From positions 1 to 64,000 of the forward strand of contig NZ_JARVKY010000009.1 of the NCBI RefSeq assembly GCF_029813785.1: a stretch of 64,000 bases of DNA, written 5' to 3'. Shown in pieces: positions 1 to 9,139 of this stretch. Position 1 is the stretch's first letter; the number at the start of each line of letters is the position of its first letter. The stretch comes from Streptomyces sp. DH41. GTDB taxonomy: Bacteria; Actinomycetota; Actinomycetes; Streptomycetales; Streptomycetaceae. Made by a program: the position numbers and the translations under genes. Under the pieces are notes generated by a model, which was given only the letters and a program-made list of their open reading frames with translations, searched no databases and had not been told where the DNA came from.

Positions 1-316
1 CCCTTCTGTTTCTCGTCCCCGTACACCACTTGCGTGCCTCACGAGGTTCGGTAGGTGCTAGAAGTCCTTCTCGGCAACACATTCCCAGTTCACGGCTGAC
101 GCAAGTGCTTAGCAAGCGACGCAAGTCGCTTGCGTCCCAAATCCCGCTGTAACGAGGACCGTTGACAAACCGGCGACGCACTAGAAATCTGTTGACGCAC
201 TTTCCGCAAAGAATCGACTGTCCTGCTCAATTGCCGCGCATGGTCGGTGCCTCGGTGCTTCCCTCTCCCCGCCGGCCTGCCGCGCTCCCCGACTCCCCAC
301 GGAACAGAGGACCCCC
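1..316. other. upstream region of the GH87 gene
   Basis: No gene is supported here. The stretch holds a cluster of inverted repeats built on ACGCAAG/CTTGCGT (see the separate operator entry), the half site ACTTGCGT at 28-35, and a possible -35 hexamer TTGACA at 162-167. Two copies of GACGCAC lie at 175-181 and 194-200. The long leader before the ATG at 317 suggests a controlled promoter for the secreted enzyme downstream. Confidence 0.6.
99..135. promoter_or_regulatory. inverted-repeat operator cluster
   Basis: ACGCAAG-TCG-CTTGCGT at 119-135 is a perfect 7-bp inverted repeat with a 3-bp spacer. Directly before it are ACGCAAGT (99-106) and GCTT-AGC-AAGC (107-117). The same half site appears inverted at 28-35. 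This arrangement upstream of a secreted polysaccharidase looks like a binding array for a sugar-responsive repressor; the regulator is not identified. Confidence 0.5.
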
Positions 317-3300
317 ATGAGATGGAGATCCCTCGGCAGACGGACGCTGACGGGCGCCGTCGTGGCCGGGCTGATGACGGTCGGGCTGCTCCCGCTGCCC
401 CTCACGGCCACCGCGCGGGCGGCCACGGCCGCCGCCGACGTCAACCTCGCCCTCGGCCGCCCGGCCACGGCGGGCGGCTCGCACGGCGCGTACCCCGCCG
501 GCCACACCACCGACGGCACCCAGGCCTCCTACTGGGAGGGCCCGGCCGGCTCCTTCCCCCAGTGGGTGCAGGTCGACCTCGGCGAGACACGGAACGTCGA
601 ACGGGTGGTCCTCAAACTGCCCGCCGGCTGGGAGAGCCGCAGCCAGACCCTCTCCCTCCGGGGCAGCACCGACGGCTCCACCTTCGGCAGCCTCGCCGGA
701 TCCGCCGCACGGACGTTCACTCCGGACCGGGCCAACACCGTCGCCGTCGACCTCGCCTCCCCCTCCGACGCGCGCTACGTCCGTGTCCAGGTCAGCGGCA
801 ACACCGGCTGGAACGCCGCGCAGCTGTCCGAACTGGAGGTGTACGGCGAGGAGGTGGTCACCGAGCCGCCGCCCACCGGCACCAACCTGGCCCGCAACAA
901 GCCGGCCGAGGCCACCTCGTCGGTGCACTCCTACGTCGCGGCCAACGCCACCGACGACTCCACCTCCACCTACTGGGAAGCGGCCGGCCACCCCGCCGAC
1001 CTCACCGTGCGGCTCGGCGCCGACGCGGACGTCAGCGCCGTCGTCGTCAAGCTCGACCCGAACCCCGTATGGGCCGCCCGGACCCAGAGCATCCAGGTCC
1101 TCGGCCGTGCGCAGGGCGAGAGCGACTTCACCTCGCTGCGCGCCCGTGCCGACCACTCGTTCAGCCCGGGCAACGAAAACACGGTGACCATCCCGGTCAC
1201 CGGCCGCGTGTCCGACGTACGGCTCAGGTTCTTCGCCAACTCCGGTGCGCCCGGCGGCCAGGTCGCCGAGTTCCAGGTCGTCGGCACCGCCGCGCCCGCA
1301 CCCGACCTGACCGTCACCGGCCTCGACTGGTCACCCGCCGACCCCTCCGAGCGGGACGAGGTGACCGTGAACGCCACGGTCCGCAACGCCGGCACCGCGC
1401 CCTCGGCCGCGACGACCGCCGAGGTCACCGTGGAGGGGACGACCGCCGGCAGCGCGGAGGTACCCGCGCTCGACCCCGGCGAGTCCGCCGAGGTCGCCGT
1501 CGCCACCGGCACCCACGCGGCCGGTGACTACGCCGTCGCCGCGGTGGCCGACCCGGGCGACACGGTCGCCGAACTGGACGACACCAACAACAGCCGCACC
1601 GCCTCCGGCCGGCTGGTCGTCGACCGGGCCCCCGGACCCGACCTGGAGGTGCGCTCGATCACCACCGACCCCGCCAACCCGGCCGTGGGCGCCCGTGTCT
1701 CCTTCACCGTCGCCGTGCACAACCGCGGCACGAGCGCCGCCGAGGCCGGCTCGGTGACCCGGCTCCAGGCCGGCTCCACCACCCTGAACGGCACCACCGG
1801 TGCGGTGGCCGCCGGTGCCACCGTGAACGTGCCGATCAGCGGCACCTGGACGGCGACCGGCGGCGGCGTCACGCTCTCCGCCACGGCCGACGCGACCGGC
1901 GTCGTCACCGAGACCAACGAGAACAACAACGTGCTCGCCAAGTCCCTCGTCATCGGACGCGGCGCCGCCGTGCCCTACACCGAGTACGAGGCCGAGGACG
2001 GCCGTCACAACGGCACCCTGCTCACCAGCGACGCCAAGCGCACCTTCGGGCACACCAACTTCGGCACCGAGTCGTCCGGCCGCGAGTCCGTCCGGCTCGA
2101 CTCGACCGGCGAGTACGTCGAGTTCACCTCCACCGCACCCACCAACTCCATCGTGGTGCGGGGCTCCGTCCCCGACGCACCCGGCGGCGGGGGAGCGGAC
2201 GCCACCATCGGCCTCTACGCCGACGGCGACTTCGTACAGAAGCTGACCCTGTCGTCCAAGCACAGCTGGCTGTACGGAAACACCGACGACCCCGAGGGCC
2301 TCACCAACCGGCCCGGCGGTGACGCGCGGCGGCTGTTCGACGAGTCCCACGCGCTGCTGGACAGGACCTTCCCCCAGGGCACCGAGTTCCGCCTCCAGCG
2401 CGACGCGGGCGACTCGGCCGCCTTCCACGTCATCGACCTGATCGACCTGGAGCAGGTCGCGCCGCCCGCGGCCAAGCCCGCCGACTGCGTCTCCATCACC
2501 GAGTACGGTGCCGTCCCCGGCGACGGGCTCGACGACACCGACGCCATCCAGCGTGCCGTCACCGCCGACCAGAACGGCGAGATCCCCTGCGTGTGGATAC
2601 CGGCCGGGCAGTGGCGCCAGGAGCAGAAGATCCTGACCGACGACCCGCACAACCGCGGCCAGCACAACCAGGTCGGCATCCGCGACGTCACCATCCGCGG
2701 CGCGGGCATGTGGCACTCCCAGCTCCACACCCTGACCCCGCCGCACGAGGCCGGCGGCATCAACCACCCGCACGAGGGCAACTTCGGCTTCGACATCGAC
2801 CACAACACGCAGATCTCCGACATCGCCATCTTCGGCTCGGGCACCATCCGCGGCGGCGACGGCAACCACGAGGGCGGCGTGGGACTCAACGGCCGCTTCG
2901 GCAAGGACACCAGGATCAGCAACGTATGGATCGAGCACGCCAACGTCGGCGTCTGGGCCGGCCGCGACTACGCGAACATCCCCGAACTGTGGGGCCCCGG
3001 TGACGGCCTGGAGTTCACCGGCATGCGCATCCGCAACACCTACGCCGACGGCATCAACTTCGCCAACGGCACCCGCAACTCCACGGTCCACAACTCCTCC
3101 TTCCGCAACACCGGCGACGACTCGCTCGCCGTGTGGGCCAGCAAGTACGTGAAGGACACCTCCGTGGACGTCGGCCACGACAACCACTTCCGCAACAACA
3201 CCATCCAGCTTCCGTGGCGGGCCAACGGCATCGCCGTCTACGGCGGCTACGGCAACACCATCGAGAACAACGTCATCTCCGACACGATGAACTACCCCGG

Positions 3301-3700
3301 CATCATGCTCGCCACCGACCACGACCCGCTGCCCTTCTCCGGACAGACCCTCATCGCGGGCAACGCCCTGCACCGGACGGGCGGCGCGTTCTGGAACGAG
3401 GACCAGGAGTTCGGCGCCATCACCCTCTTCGCGCAGGGGCCGGACATCCCCGGCGTGACCATCCGGGACACCGACATCCTCGACTCGACCTACGACGGCA
3501 TCCAGTTCAAGACGGGAGGCGGCGCGATGCCGGACGTGAGGGTGGACAACGTCCGCATCGACAAGTCGAACAACGGCTCCGGCGTCCTGGCGATGGGCGG
3601 TGCCCGCGGCAGCGCCACCCTCACCGACGTCACGATCACCAACTCGGCCGAAGAGGACGTGACGATCGAACCGGGATCGCAGTTCAAGATCAACCGGTGA
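317..3700 (+). CDS. secreted GH87-type alpha-1,3-glucanase (mutanase/mycodextranase)
   Basis: Predicted secreted 1,127-residue endo-acting glucanase for alpha-1,3-glucan. A Sec-type signal peptide (about 1-36) is followed by two discoidin (F5/8 type C) modules (about 43-175 and 193-325), two CARDB-type beta modules (about 330-435 and 440-550), a CBM6/35-like module (about 560-715) and a right-handed beta-helix from about 720 to the end. The helix holds YADGINF and NTGDDSLA; D911, D934 and D935 have the 23/24 spacing of the catalytic Asp triad known from GH87 enzymes (Agl-FH1). Family placement rests on these motifs, and the exact linkage specificity is inferred. The start has the expected signal peptide; the gene stands alone behind an operator-like region and ends at a strong hairpin. 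Confidence 0.82.
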   Translation: MRWRSLGRRTLTGAVVAGLMTVGLLPLPLTATARAATAAADVNLALGRPATAGGSHGAYPAGHTTDGTQASYWEGPAGSFPQWVQVDLGETRNVERVVLKLPAGWESRSQTLSLRGSTDGSTFGSLAGSAARTFTPDRANTVAVDLASPSDARYVRVQVSGNTGWNAAQLSELEVYGEEVVTEPPPTGTNLARNKPAEATSSVHSYVAANATDDSTSTYWEAAGHPADLTVRLGADADVSAVVVKLDPNPVWAARTQSIQVLGRAQGESDFTSLRARADHSFSPGNENTVTIPVTGRVSDVRLRFFANSGAPGGQVAEFQVVGTAAPAPDLTVTGLDWSPADPSERDEVTVNATVRNAGTAPSAATTAEVTVEGTTAGSAEVPALDPGESAEVAVATGTHAAGDYAVAAVADPGDTVAELDDTNNSRTASGRLVVDRAPGPDLEVRSITTDPANPAVGARVSFTVAVHNRGTSAAEAGSVTRLQAGSTTLNGTTGAVAAGATVNVPISGTWTATGGGVTLSATADATGVVTETNENNNVLAKSLVIGRGAAVPYTEYEAEDGRHNGTLLTSDAKRTFGHTNFGTESSGRESVRLDSTGEYVEFTSTAPTNSIVVRGSVPDAPGGGGADATIGLYADGDFVQKLTLSSKHSWLYGNTDDPEGLTNRPGGDARRLFDESHALLDRTFPQGTEFRLQRDAGDSAAFHVIDLIDLEQVAPPAAKPADCVSITEYGAVPGDGLDDTDAIQRAVTADQNGEIPCVWIPAGQWRQEQKILTDDPHNRGQHNQVGIRDVTIRGAGMWHSQLHTLTPPHEAGGINHPHEGNFGFDIDHNTQISDIAIFGSGTIRGGDGNHEGGVGLNGRFGKDTRISNVWIEHANVGVWAGRDYANIPELWGPGDGLEFTGMRIRNTYADGINFANGTRNSTVHNSSFRNTGDDSLAVWASKYVKDTSVDVGHDNHFRNNTIQLPWRANGIAVYGGYGNTIENNVISDTMNYPGIMLATDHDPLPFSGQTLIAGNALHRTGGAFWNEDQEFGAITLFAQGPDIPGVTIRDTDILDSTYDGIQFKTGGGAMPDVRVDNVRIDKSNNGSGVLAMGGARGSATLTDVTITNSAEEDVTIEPGSQFKINR

Positions 3701-3739
3701 GACCGGCCGGCGGTCCCGCACGGCACCGCCGGCAGCACC

Positions 3740-3776
3740 CGCCCGGCGACGCGGAGCACCGACGCGTCGCCGGGCG
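3740..3776. terminator. bidirectional hairpin between convergent genes
   Basis: A perfect 14-bp stem (3740-3753 with 3763-3776) encloses a 9-base loop. It lies between the GH87 stop at 3700 and the stop of the leftward membrane gene at 3794, so it can serve both transcripts. There is no U-tract, as is usual for Streptomyces hairpin terminators. Confidence 0.75.
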
Positions 3777-3793
3777 GCACGCCGCCGCCTTCC

Positions 3794-6046
3794 TCACGCC
3801 CCGGGAAGCTTCTCCGGTGACCGTCCGGCCGGATGGCGGGAATCGTCCTCGCGGCGTTCGGCGTTGAGTTCCTGGACCGCGCCGAGCGCGTCGCCGATCG
3901 TCGCGTAGTCCACCGCGATGAAGTTGACCGGTCTGCCGCGCCGCCGCTCGCAGGTGTGCGCCCGCTCCAGCACGCGCTGCCGGGAGTTGACGACACCGGC
4001 GTCCAGCCGCCGTCCGCCGCCGGCCGTGACGAAGTGGTTGAGCAGGAACAGCCGCTTGTCCGCGCCGCCCCGGTTCGGCAGGCAGGACATCTCGTCCGGG
4101 CTGCGGAACGCGAAGGGCGTCTCCATGCCGTACCGGTAGAAGTTCCGGTACCACGGCGCGGGCCCGTCGGCCTTCTCCGCGAAGACGACCAGGCGCCGAC
4201 CGTCGTCGATCATGTCTCCCAGCGGCGGCCACGGGCGGTCCGGGTCGGCGTCCGGCTCGTACAGCAGGTCGGACAGCCCGGCCCGCTCGAAGGCGCTCTG
4301 GCTCTCCACGGAGCCGACGCCGTCCTGAAGGATCAGGGTGACTATCTCCGTGGGATTCGCACGCAGCCACTCACCGATCTGGCGCAGTGTGGGCTCCAGT
4401 TCGAGGGCCCCGGCCCCGCACACCGAGTGGCACAGCCACAGGCCCGGGTGGGGAGGGTTCACCCGCTCCAGGATCCCGGTGAGCCGCCGGCGCAGTGCCG
4501 GGGAGAAGTCCGAGGTGCTCAGCCGGTCCGCGACCTCCGCGGGCCGCTCCCACCGGTGCGTGTCGAGCAGCAGGACGCGCACCCCGGCGTTGAGCTGGCC
4601 GACGATGTCCGGGTCCTGGAGGGGGCCGATGAACCGGTCCGCGGTCGTGGCCATCGCGTTGTGCGACGCGAGCTGGGCGATCTCGTCGTAGCGGGCGTCG
4701 CACAGCTCGGCGCTCCCCTGGCAGACGCGCGGTCCGGAGCCGGTGATCGCCACCGGTGCCAGCATCGTGCCGACGAGCGCGCACGCCGTGACGGCGAAGG
4801 TCAGGGTGGGGCCGTGCCGCGGATCGGTGAGGACCGGCACACCGGGCCTGGTCTGCCAGACCCAGCCGACGGTGATCAGCAGGGCGCCGGCGGCCAGCAG
4901 GATCACCGCGACGACGGTGGCGGTGGTCAGGAGCCGGTCGAGAGCGGTCGCCTGGATGTCGCCGAGGAGGGACGACGCCGACGGGGGCCAGGACGACGGG
5001 GTGCCGAACAGCGCGTCGCCCAGGGTGAGACGCAGGAGGAGCACCGTCAGCGCCATCAGCGACGCGGCGGCCGCCGGCACCCAGCCGAGCGGCATCAGCC
5101 GGCGTTTGGCGGGAGAGGGCGTGGAGAACCACAGCAGCGTGAGCGCGGCGGCACAGAGCACGGCGGCCGCCGGTTCCACCACGTCCTGGAAGAGGCGGGT
5201 GACGGCACGCGCGCGGTCCACCGGAGCGAGCGCCTCCTGCCGGGGGTCGAGATCGACGGTGATGACCCACGTGCCGTCGTTCGCCTCCCGCAGCAACTCC
5301 GCGGCGGCTGCCCGCACCTGGTCCGTCAGGGCGACCGGCGCGATAGCGGCCAGTGCCGAGGCCACGTCCCCCCGGTCCAGCGCCGTCCGCACGCCCGGTC
5401 TGGCGTCGGCGCGTGCGGCCGCCGGCACCAGTCGCATCAGCGCGTCCGTGGCCGCGACCGCCTGGTCGCGGGAGAGCGGCAGCGACGGCAGGCCCTCCAG
5501 CGGCGCCTCACCGGCGACCACCTGTGCCGCCAGTTCGGACAGCCGCTGCACGAAGGCCTGGAAGTCGGGTTCCGACCGCTGCTGCAGGGCGGCGACGGCA
5601 TCACCGAAGTAGGCCTGGCTGAGCCGTTCGACGTTCGCGACCACGGGCTCCAGGTCGACCGTGACCCGCAGCCGGTCGCGGTCGCCCTCCAGGTAGTGGA
5701 TCATCTCGGCGATCTGCCGGTCGCCCATGGCCCGCAGTGTCTCCGGCGGGATCACGACCTTGAGGTTCGAGGTGATGGTGGACTGCGGGACGGGCAGCCG
5801 GTCCAGCAGTTCCTGGGCCAGTGGCGTGCTGGCCGGGTCGACCAGTACCTCGTCGTAGAACCGCTGGTAGGCCCGCTCGTCCTCCAGTACCTGGCCGTAG
5901 AACTCCGGATCGAGCACGGTGCTGCGCACGACGGCGGCCGCGGCCAGAACGGTCAGGCTCAGCACCGCCACGCACCAGATCAGCGCCTCGATCCAGGGCG
6001 AGCGCCGGGGCGGGCGCCGGGGTGGGCGCCGAACCAGTCCTTGCAT
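3794..6046 (-). CDS. membrane protein with PI-PLC X-like domain
   Basis: A 750-residue membrane protein. One transmembrane helix lies near residues 19-41, followed by an extracytoplasmic region of about 240 residues and then four further hydrophobic helices (about 280-430). The C-terminal third resembles the catalytic X domain of phosphatidylinositol-specific phospholipase C-like phosphodiesterases: SHNAM supplies the first likely catalytic His, VLLLDTH follows the second strand, and LCHSVCGAG supplies the second His. Actinobacterial members of this family are mostly uncharacterised, so the substrate is unknown. It is transcribed alone, convergent with the GH87 gene. Confidence 0.7.
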   Translation of the reverse strand: MQGLVRRPPRRPPRRSPWIEALIWCVAVLSLTVLAAAAVVRSTVLDPEFYGQVLEDERAYQRFYDEVLVDPASTPLAQELLDRLPVPQSTITSNLKVVIPPETLRAMGDRQIAEMIHYLEGDRDRLRVTVDLEPVVANVERLSQAYFGDAVAALQQRSEPDFQAFVQRLSELAAQVVAGEAPLEGLPSLPLSRDQAVAATDALMRLVPAAARADARPGVRTALDRGDVASALAAIAPVALTDQVRAAAAELLREANDGTWVITVDLDPRQEALAPVDRARAVTRLFQDVVEPAAAVLCAAALTLLWFSTPSPAKRRLMPLGWVPAAAASLMALTVLLLRLTLGDALFGTPSSWPPSASSLLGDIQATALDRLLTTATVVAVILLAAGALLITVGWVWQTRPGVPVLTDPRHGPTLTFAVTACALVGTMLAPVAITGSGPRVCQGSAELCDARYDEIAQLASHNAMATTADRFIGPLQDPDIVGQLNAGVRVLLLDTHRWERPAEVADRLSTSDFSPALRRRLTGILERVNPPHPGLWLCHSVCGAGALELEPTLRQIGEWLRANPTEIVTLILQDGVGSVESQSAFERAGLSDLLYEPDADPDRPWPPLGDMIDDGRRLVVFAEKADGPAPWYRNFYRYGMETPFAFRSPDEMSCLPNRGGADKRLFLLNHFVTAGGGRRLDAGVVNSRQRVLERAHTCERRRGRPVNFIAVDYATIGDALGAVQELNAERREDDSRHPAGRSPEKLPGA

Positions 6047-6146
6047 GGCCCCATTCTCGTTTCGGCCGGCCGTCGTGCGTTACGGCGTCCGAGCGGAGAA
6101 CGCCATCACACACATGCCCCGGCCCGGCCGGCCGATGCCCGCCGGG

Positions 6147-7166
6147 TCAGCCTCCGCTCAGGGCTTCCTCCGTCATCATGCCCGCCTGAGGATGTACGCA
6201 GTGCCAGCGATGGCCTCCCGGGCCGTCCGTCGCCGCCGGGAAGGCGGTGGCGCACGCGTCGTCCGCCTTCCAGCAGCGGGTGCGGAACGGGCAGCCGGAG
6301 GGCGGGTTGGTGGCCGACGGTACCGGGCCGTGCAGGACGATCCGCTCGGGACGCTCGAGCAGGCTGGGCGTGGCCGACAGCAGGGCCTCGGTGTACGGGT
6401 GGCGGGAGGCGCCGGCGACCTCGGCGGCACCGCCCTCCTCGACGACGCGGCCCAGGTACAGCACCGCGATGCGGTCCGCCAGATAGCGCACCGTCTGCAC
6501 GTCGTGGGAGATGAACACCATGCCCAGACCGAGGCGGGCGCGCAGGTCCACCAGGAGGTTGAGGATCTGGGCGCGCACCGACACGTCCAGCGCGCTGGTG
6601 GGTTCGTCGGCGACGATCAGCTCCGGTTCCAGGGCCAGGGCGCGGGCGATGGCCACGCGCTGGCGCTGGCCGCCGGAGAGCTGCCCGGGCAGCGCCTCCA
6701 TGGTGTGGCCGGGGAGCCCGACCAGGTCGAGGAGCTCCTCGACGCGCCGCTCCCGCTCGGCGCGGGTGCCGCGACGGTGCACGTCCAGCGGGTCGCGCAG
6801 GATCTGCCGGACGGACAGCCGCGGGTTCAGCGCGGTGGAGGCGTCCTGGAAGATCACGCCCACGGCGGAACCGAACTCGTCACGGCGCTCGGCCGCGCTC
6901 ATCTTCCACAGGTCCCGTCCCTGGAAGTACACCTGGCCCTCGGTGGGCCGCTGCAGCCCGGTGACCACGCGGGCCAGCGTGGACTTGCCGCAGCCCGACT
7001 CACCGACCAGTCCGAGGATCTCGCCGCGCCGGACCTCCAGGGAGGCGTCGGTGAGGGCGTGCACCGCGTCCCGGCGCAGGATCCCGCCGCTGCGGGCCCT
7101 GTGCCGTACGTGGATGTGGTCGAGCCGGATGAGAGGGTCCATGGCGGTGTCCTTCCGCGCGGTCAT
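6147..7166 (-). CDS. ABC transporter ATPase, peptide/opine type (DppF-like)
   Basis: A 339-residue cytoplasmic ATPase, the last gene of the leftward transporter operon. It has Walker A GESGCGKST, the signature LSGGQRQR, Walker B with ADEPTSALD, and a C-terminal oligopeptide/dipeptide-transporter extension with a Cys-rich segment (CPFRTRCWKADDAC), as in DppF/OppF. The ATG at 7166 overlaps the upstream stop by 4 bp (ATGA) and has GGAGAG six bases before it; an internal ATG at 7142 is a less likely start. Placement opposite sialic acid catabolic genes, with a shared operator, suggests that it powers sialic acid uptake rather than peptide uptake. The substrate is inferred from context. Confidence 0.85.
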   Translation of the reverse strand: MTARKDTAMDPLIRLDHIHVRHRARSGGILRRDAVHALTDASLEVRRGEILGLVGESGCGKSTLARVVTGLQRPTEGQVYFQGRDLWKMSAAERRDEFGSAVGVIFQDASTALNPRLSVRQILRDPLDVHRRGTRAERERRVEELLDLVGLPGHTMEALPGQLSGGQRQRVAIARALALEPELIVADEPTSALDVSVRAQILNLLVDLRARLGLGMVFISHDVQTVRYLADRIAVLYLGRVVEEGGAAEVAGASRHPYTEALLSATPSLLERPERIVLHGPVPSATNPPSGCPFRTRCWKADDACATAFPAATDGPGGHRWHCVHPQAGMMTEEALSGG

Positions 7167-9139
7167 CGGGCGCTCTCCAGCGACTTGGCCGACCGCTTCT
7201 CGGGCGCCGGGTGGTGGCAGGCGAAGAGGTGGTCCTGCCCGGCGTCGCGGTCGGTGGCGGGTGGCGGGGTGGTGGCGCACAGCTCGGTGGCGGCGGCGCA
7301 GCGGGACGCGAACCGGCAGCCGGGGCCGAACGCCCTGGGAGCCGGCACGACACCGCGGATCTGGTGCAGCCGCTCGGCGCCCGACTCCAGCGAGACGACC
7401 GAGCCGAGCAGCCCCCGGCTGTAGTGGTGCGCCGGGTCGGTCAGCAGCGAGCGGGTGTCGCCGGCCTCGGCGACCTGACCGGCGTACATCACCGCGACCC
7501 GGTGGGCGAGGTCGCCGACCAGGGCCAGGTCGTGCGAGACGAGGACCATCGCGAAGCCGAGTTCGTCGCGCAGCCTGATGAGCAGTTCGACGACCTGGGC
7601 CTGCACGGTGACGTCGAGCGCGGTCGTCGGCTCGTCCGCGATGAGCAGCCGCGGGCTCCGGGAGAGCGCCATGGCGATCAGCACGCGCTGGCGCTGGCCG
7701 CCGGACAGCTCGTGCGGATAGCTGCGCAGGGTGCGCTCGGGGGAGAGGCCGACCAGTTCGAGCAGTTCGGCGGGGGTGCGGGTGCCACCGCGGGAGGTGA
7801 GCCAGGTGAGCTGGGTGCCGATCAGCACGGACGGGTTGAGGGACGACATGGCGTCCTGGTAGACCATGGCGATCTCCGGGCCCATGAGCGCCCGGCGTTC
7901 CTTCGGCGACAGCTTCAGCAGGTCGCGGCCCCGGTAGAGGATCTCGCCCTCGGCCTCGGCGTTGCGGGCCAGCAGCCCCATGATCGCGAGGCTGGTGATC
8001 GACTTGCCGCAGCCCGACTCGCCGACCAGTCCGAGGGTCTCGCCCTCGCGGACGGTGAAGGAGATGCCGTCGACGACCCGGGTGTCGCCGTAGCGGTCGG
8101 GGAACCGGATGGACAGGTCGCGCACGACCAGGAGTTCGGATGCGTCCTCGCTCAGCGGAGGCACGGCGGGCTCCGTGGCCGCGAGCCGTGCGGCGAGCTC
8201 GTCGAGCGCGGCGTCCACGTCGGCGGTGTCGGCGTCGGGCGCGGCGGCGGTGGCGTTCTCGTCGGAGTCGGTGCCGCCGGTGCGGGACTTGTCCGGGGAG
8301 GCCGCGGCGTCCGTCAGACCCTCGGAGAGGACGTTCAGCGCGAGCACCGTGAGCAGCACGCACAGACCGGGGAAGAGGGTCGCCCACCAGCCGCCCGACA
8401 GCAGGATCTGCCGGCCGTAGGCCAGGACGCTGCCCCAGCTGGGGTCGGGGTCCTGCACGCCGGCGCCGATGAAGGACAGGCTCGCCTCGAAGATGATGGA
8501 GTCGGCCACCATGACGGTCGCGAACACCAGGATCGGCGCCGCGCAGTTGATGGCGACGTGCCGGGCCACGATGTAGCCGCGGCGGGCGCCGATGACCTGC
8601 TCCGCGGCGACGTAGTCCTCGCCGTACTGCTCCAGCACGTTGGCCCGTACGACCCGGGCGAGCGAGGGCGAGTAGACGAAGGCGATGGTGAAGATGATGA
8701 CCGGGACGCTGGGCCCGAACACGGCGACCAGTACGGCGGCCAGCGCGATCGGCGGGAACGACATCACGACGTCGAGCGTGCGCATCACCGACTCGTCGGC
8801 GAGCTTGCGCGAGGTCGCCGCCAGCGCGCCCAGGGCCGAACCGAGGACCAGGGCGAGGAGGGTCGCGCCGAGACCGATGACCAGGGAGTAGCGCGCGCCG
8901 TGGACGACCCGGGCGAACACGTCGCGGCCGGCCCGGTCGGTGCCGAACCAGTGGTCGGCGCCCGGCGCCTGGGCGGGTATGCCGGTCGCCAGGGGGTCCT
9001 GGGTGAGCAGCGGGGCGAACACCGCGCCGACCACGACCACCAGCAGGATCCCCAGGGCGATCCGGGAGGGCACGGGCAGGCGGCGCAGGCGGGCGCCGGG
9101 CCGGGACAGCCGCGCGGCGAGGGAGCTTCGGGCGAACAT
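7163..9139 (-). CDS. fused ABC permease-ATPase (DppC-DppD type)
   Basis: A natural fusion of 658 residues. The N-terminal half (about 1-300) is a DppC-type permease with an initial transmembrane helix, a GTDRAGRDV segment and five further helices. A linker rich in Asp, Glu and Ala (about 300-345) leads to a DppD-type ATPase with GESGCGKSI, LSGGQRQR and ADEPTTALD. The same fusion is known in the peptide-family sialic acid importers of Corynebacterium (SiaEFGI) and Haemophilus ducreyi (SatABCD). I chose the ATG at 9139 (TGATG coupling, AGGA seven bases upstream); a GTG at 9142 is possible. The 3' end overlaps the next ATPase gene by 4 bp. Confidence 0.87.
   Translation of the reverse strand: MFARSSLAARLSRPGARLRRLPVPSRIALGILLVVVVGAVFAPLLTQDPLATGIPAQAPGADHWFGTDRAGRDVFARVVHGARYSLVIGLGATLLALVLGSALGALAATSRKLADESVMRTLDVVMSFPPIALAAVLVAVFGPSVPVIIFTIAFVYSPSLARVVRANVLEQYGEDYVAAEQVIGARRGYIVARHVAINCAAPILVFATVMVADSIIFEASLSFIGAGVQDPDPSWGSVLAYGRQILLSGGWWATLFPGLCVLLTVLALNVLSEGLTDAAASPDKSRTGGTDSDENATAAAPDADTADVDAALDELAARLAATEPAVPPLSEDASELLVVRDLSIRFPDRYGDTRVVDGISFTVREGETLGLVGESGCGKSITSLAIMGLLARNAEAEGEILYRGRDLLKLSPKERRALMGPEIAMVYQDAMSSLNPSVLIGTQLTWLTSRGGTRTPAELLELVGLSPERTLRSYPHELSGGQRQRVLIAMALSRSPRLLIADEPTTALDVTVQAQVVELLIRLRDELGFAMVLVSHDLALVGDLAHRVAVMYAGQVAEAGDTRSLLTDPAHHYSRGLLGSVVSLESGAERLHQIRGVVPAPRAFGPGCRFASRCAAATELCATTPPPATDRDAGQDHLFACHHPAPEKRSAKSLESAR

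Noticed and set aside
247..1527. 426-codon frame overlapping the glucanase start
   Set aside because: It is rich in Arg, Pro and His, lies in another frame of the GH87 gene and shows no domain; codon pattern fits a shadow.
1331..3721. 796-codon frame on the minus strand of the GH87 gene
   Set aside because: Its Gly/Val/Asp-rich composition is typical of antisense GC-rich frames, and the opposite strand codes a clear enzyme.
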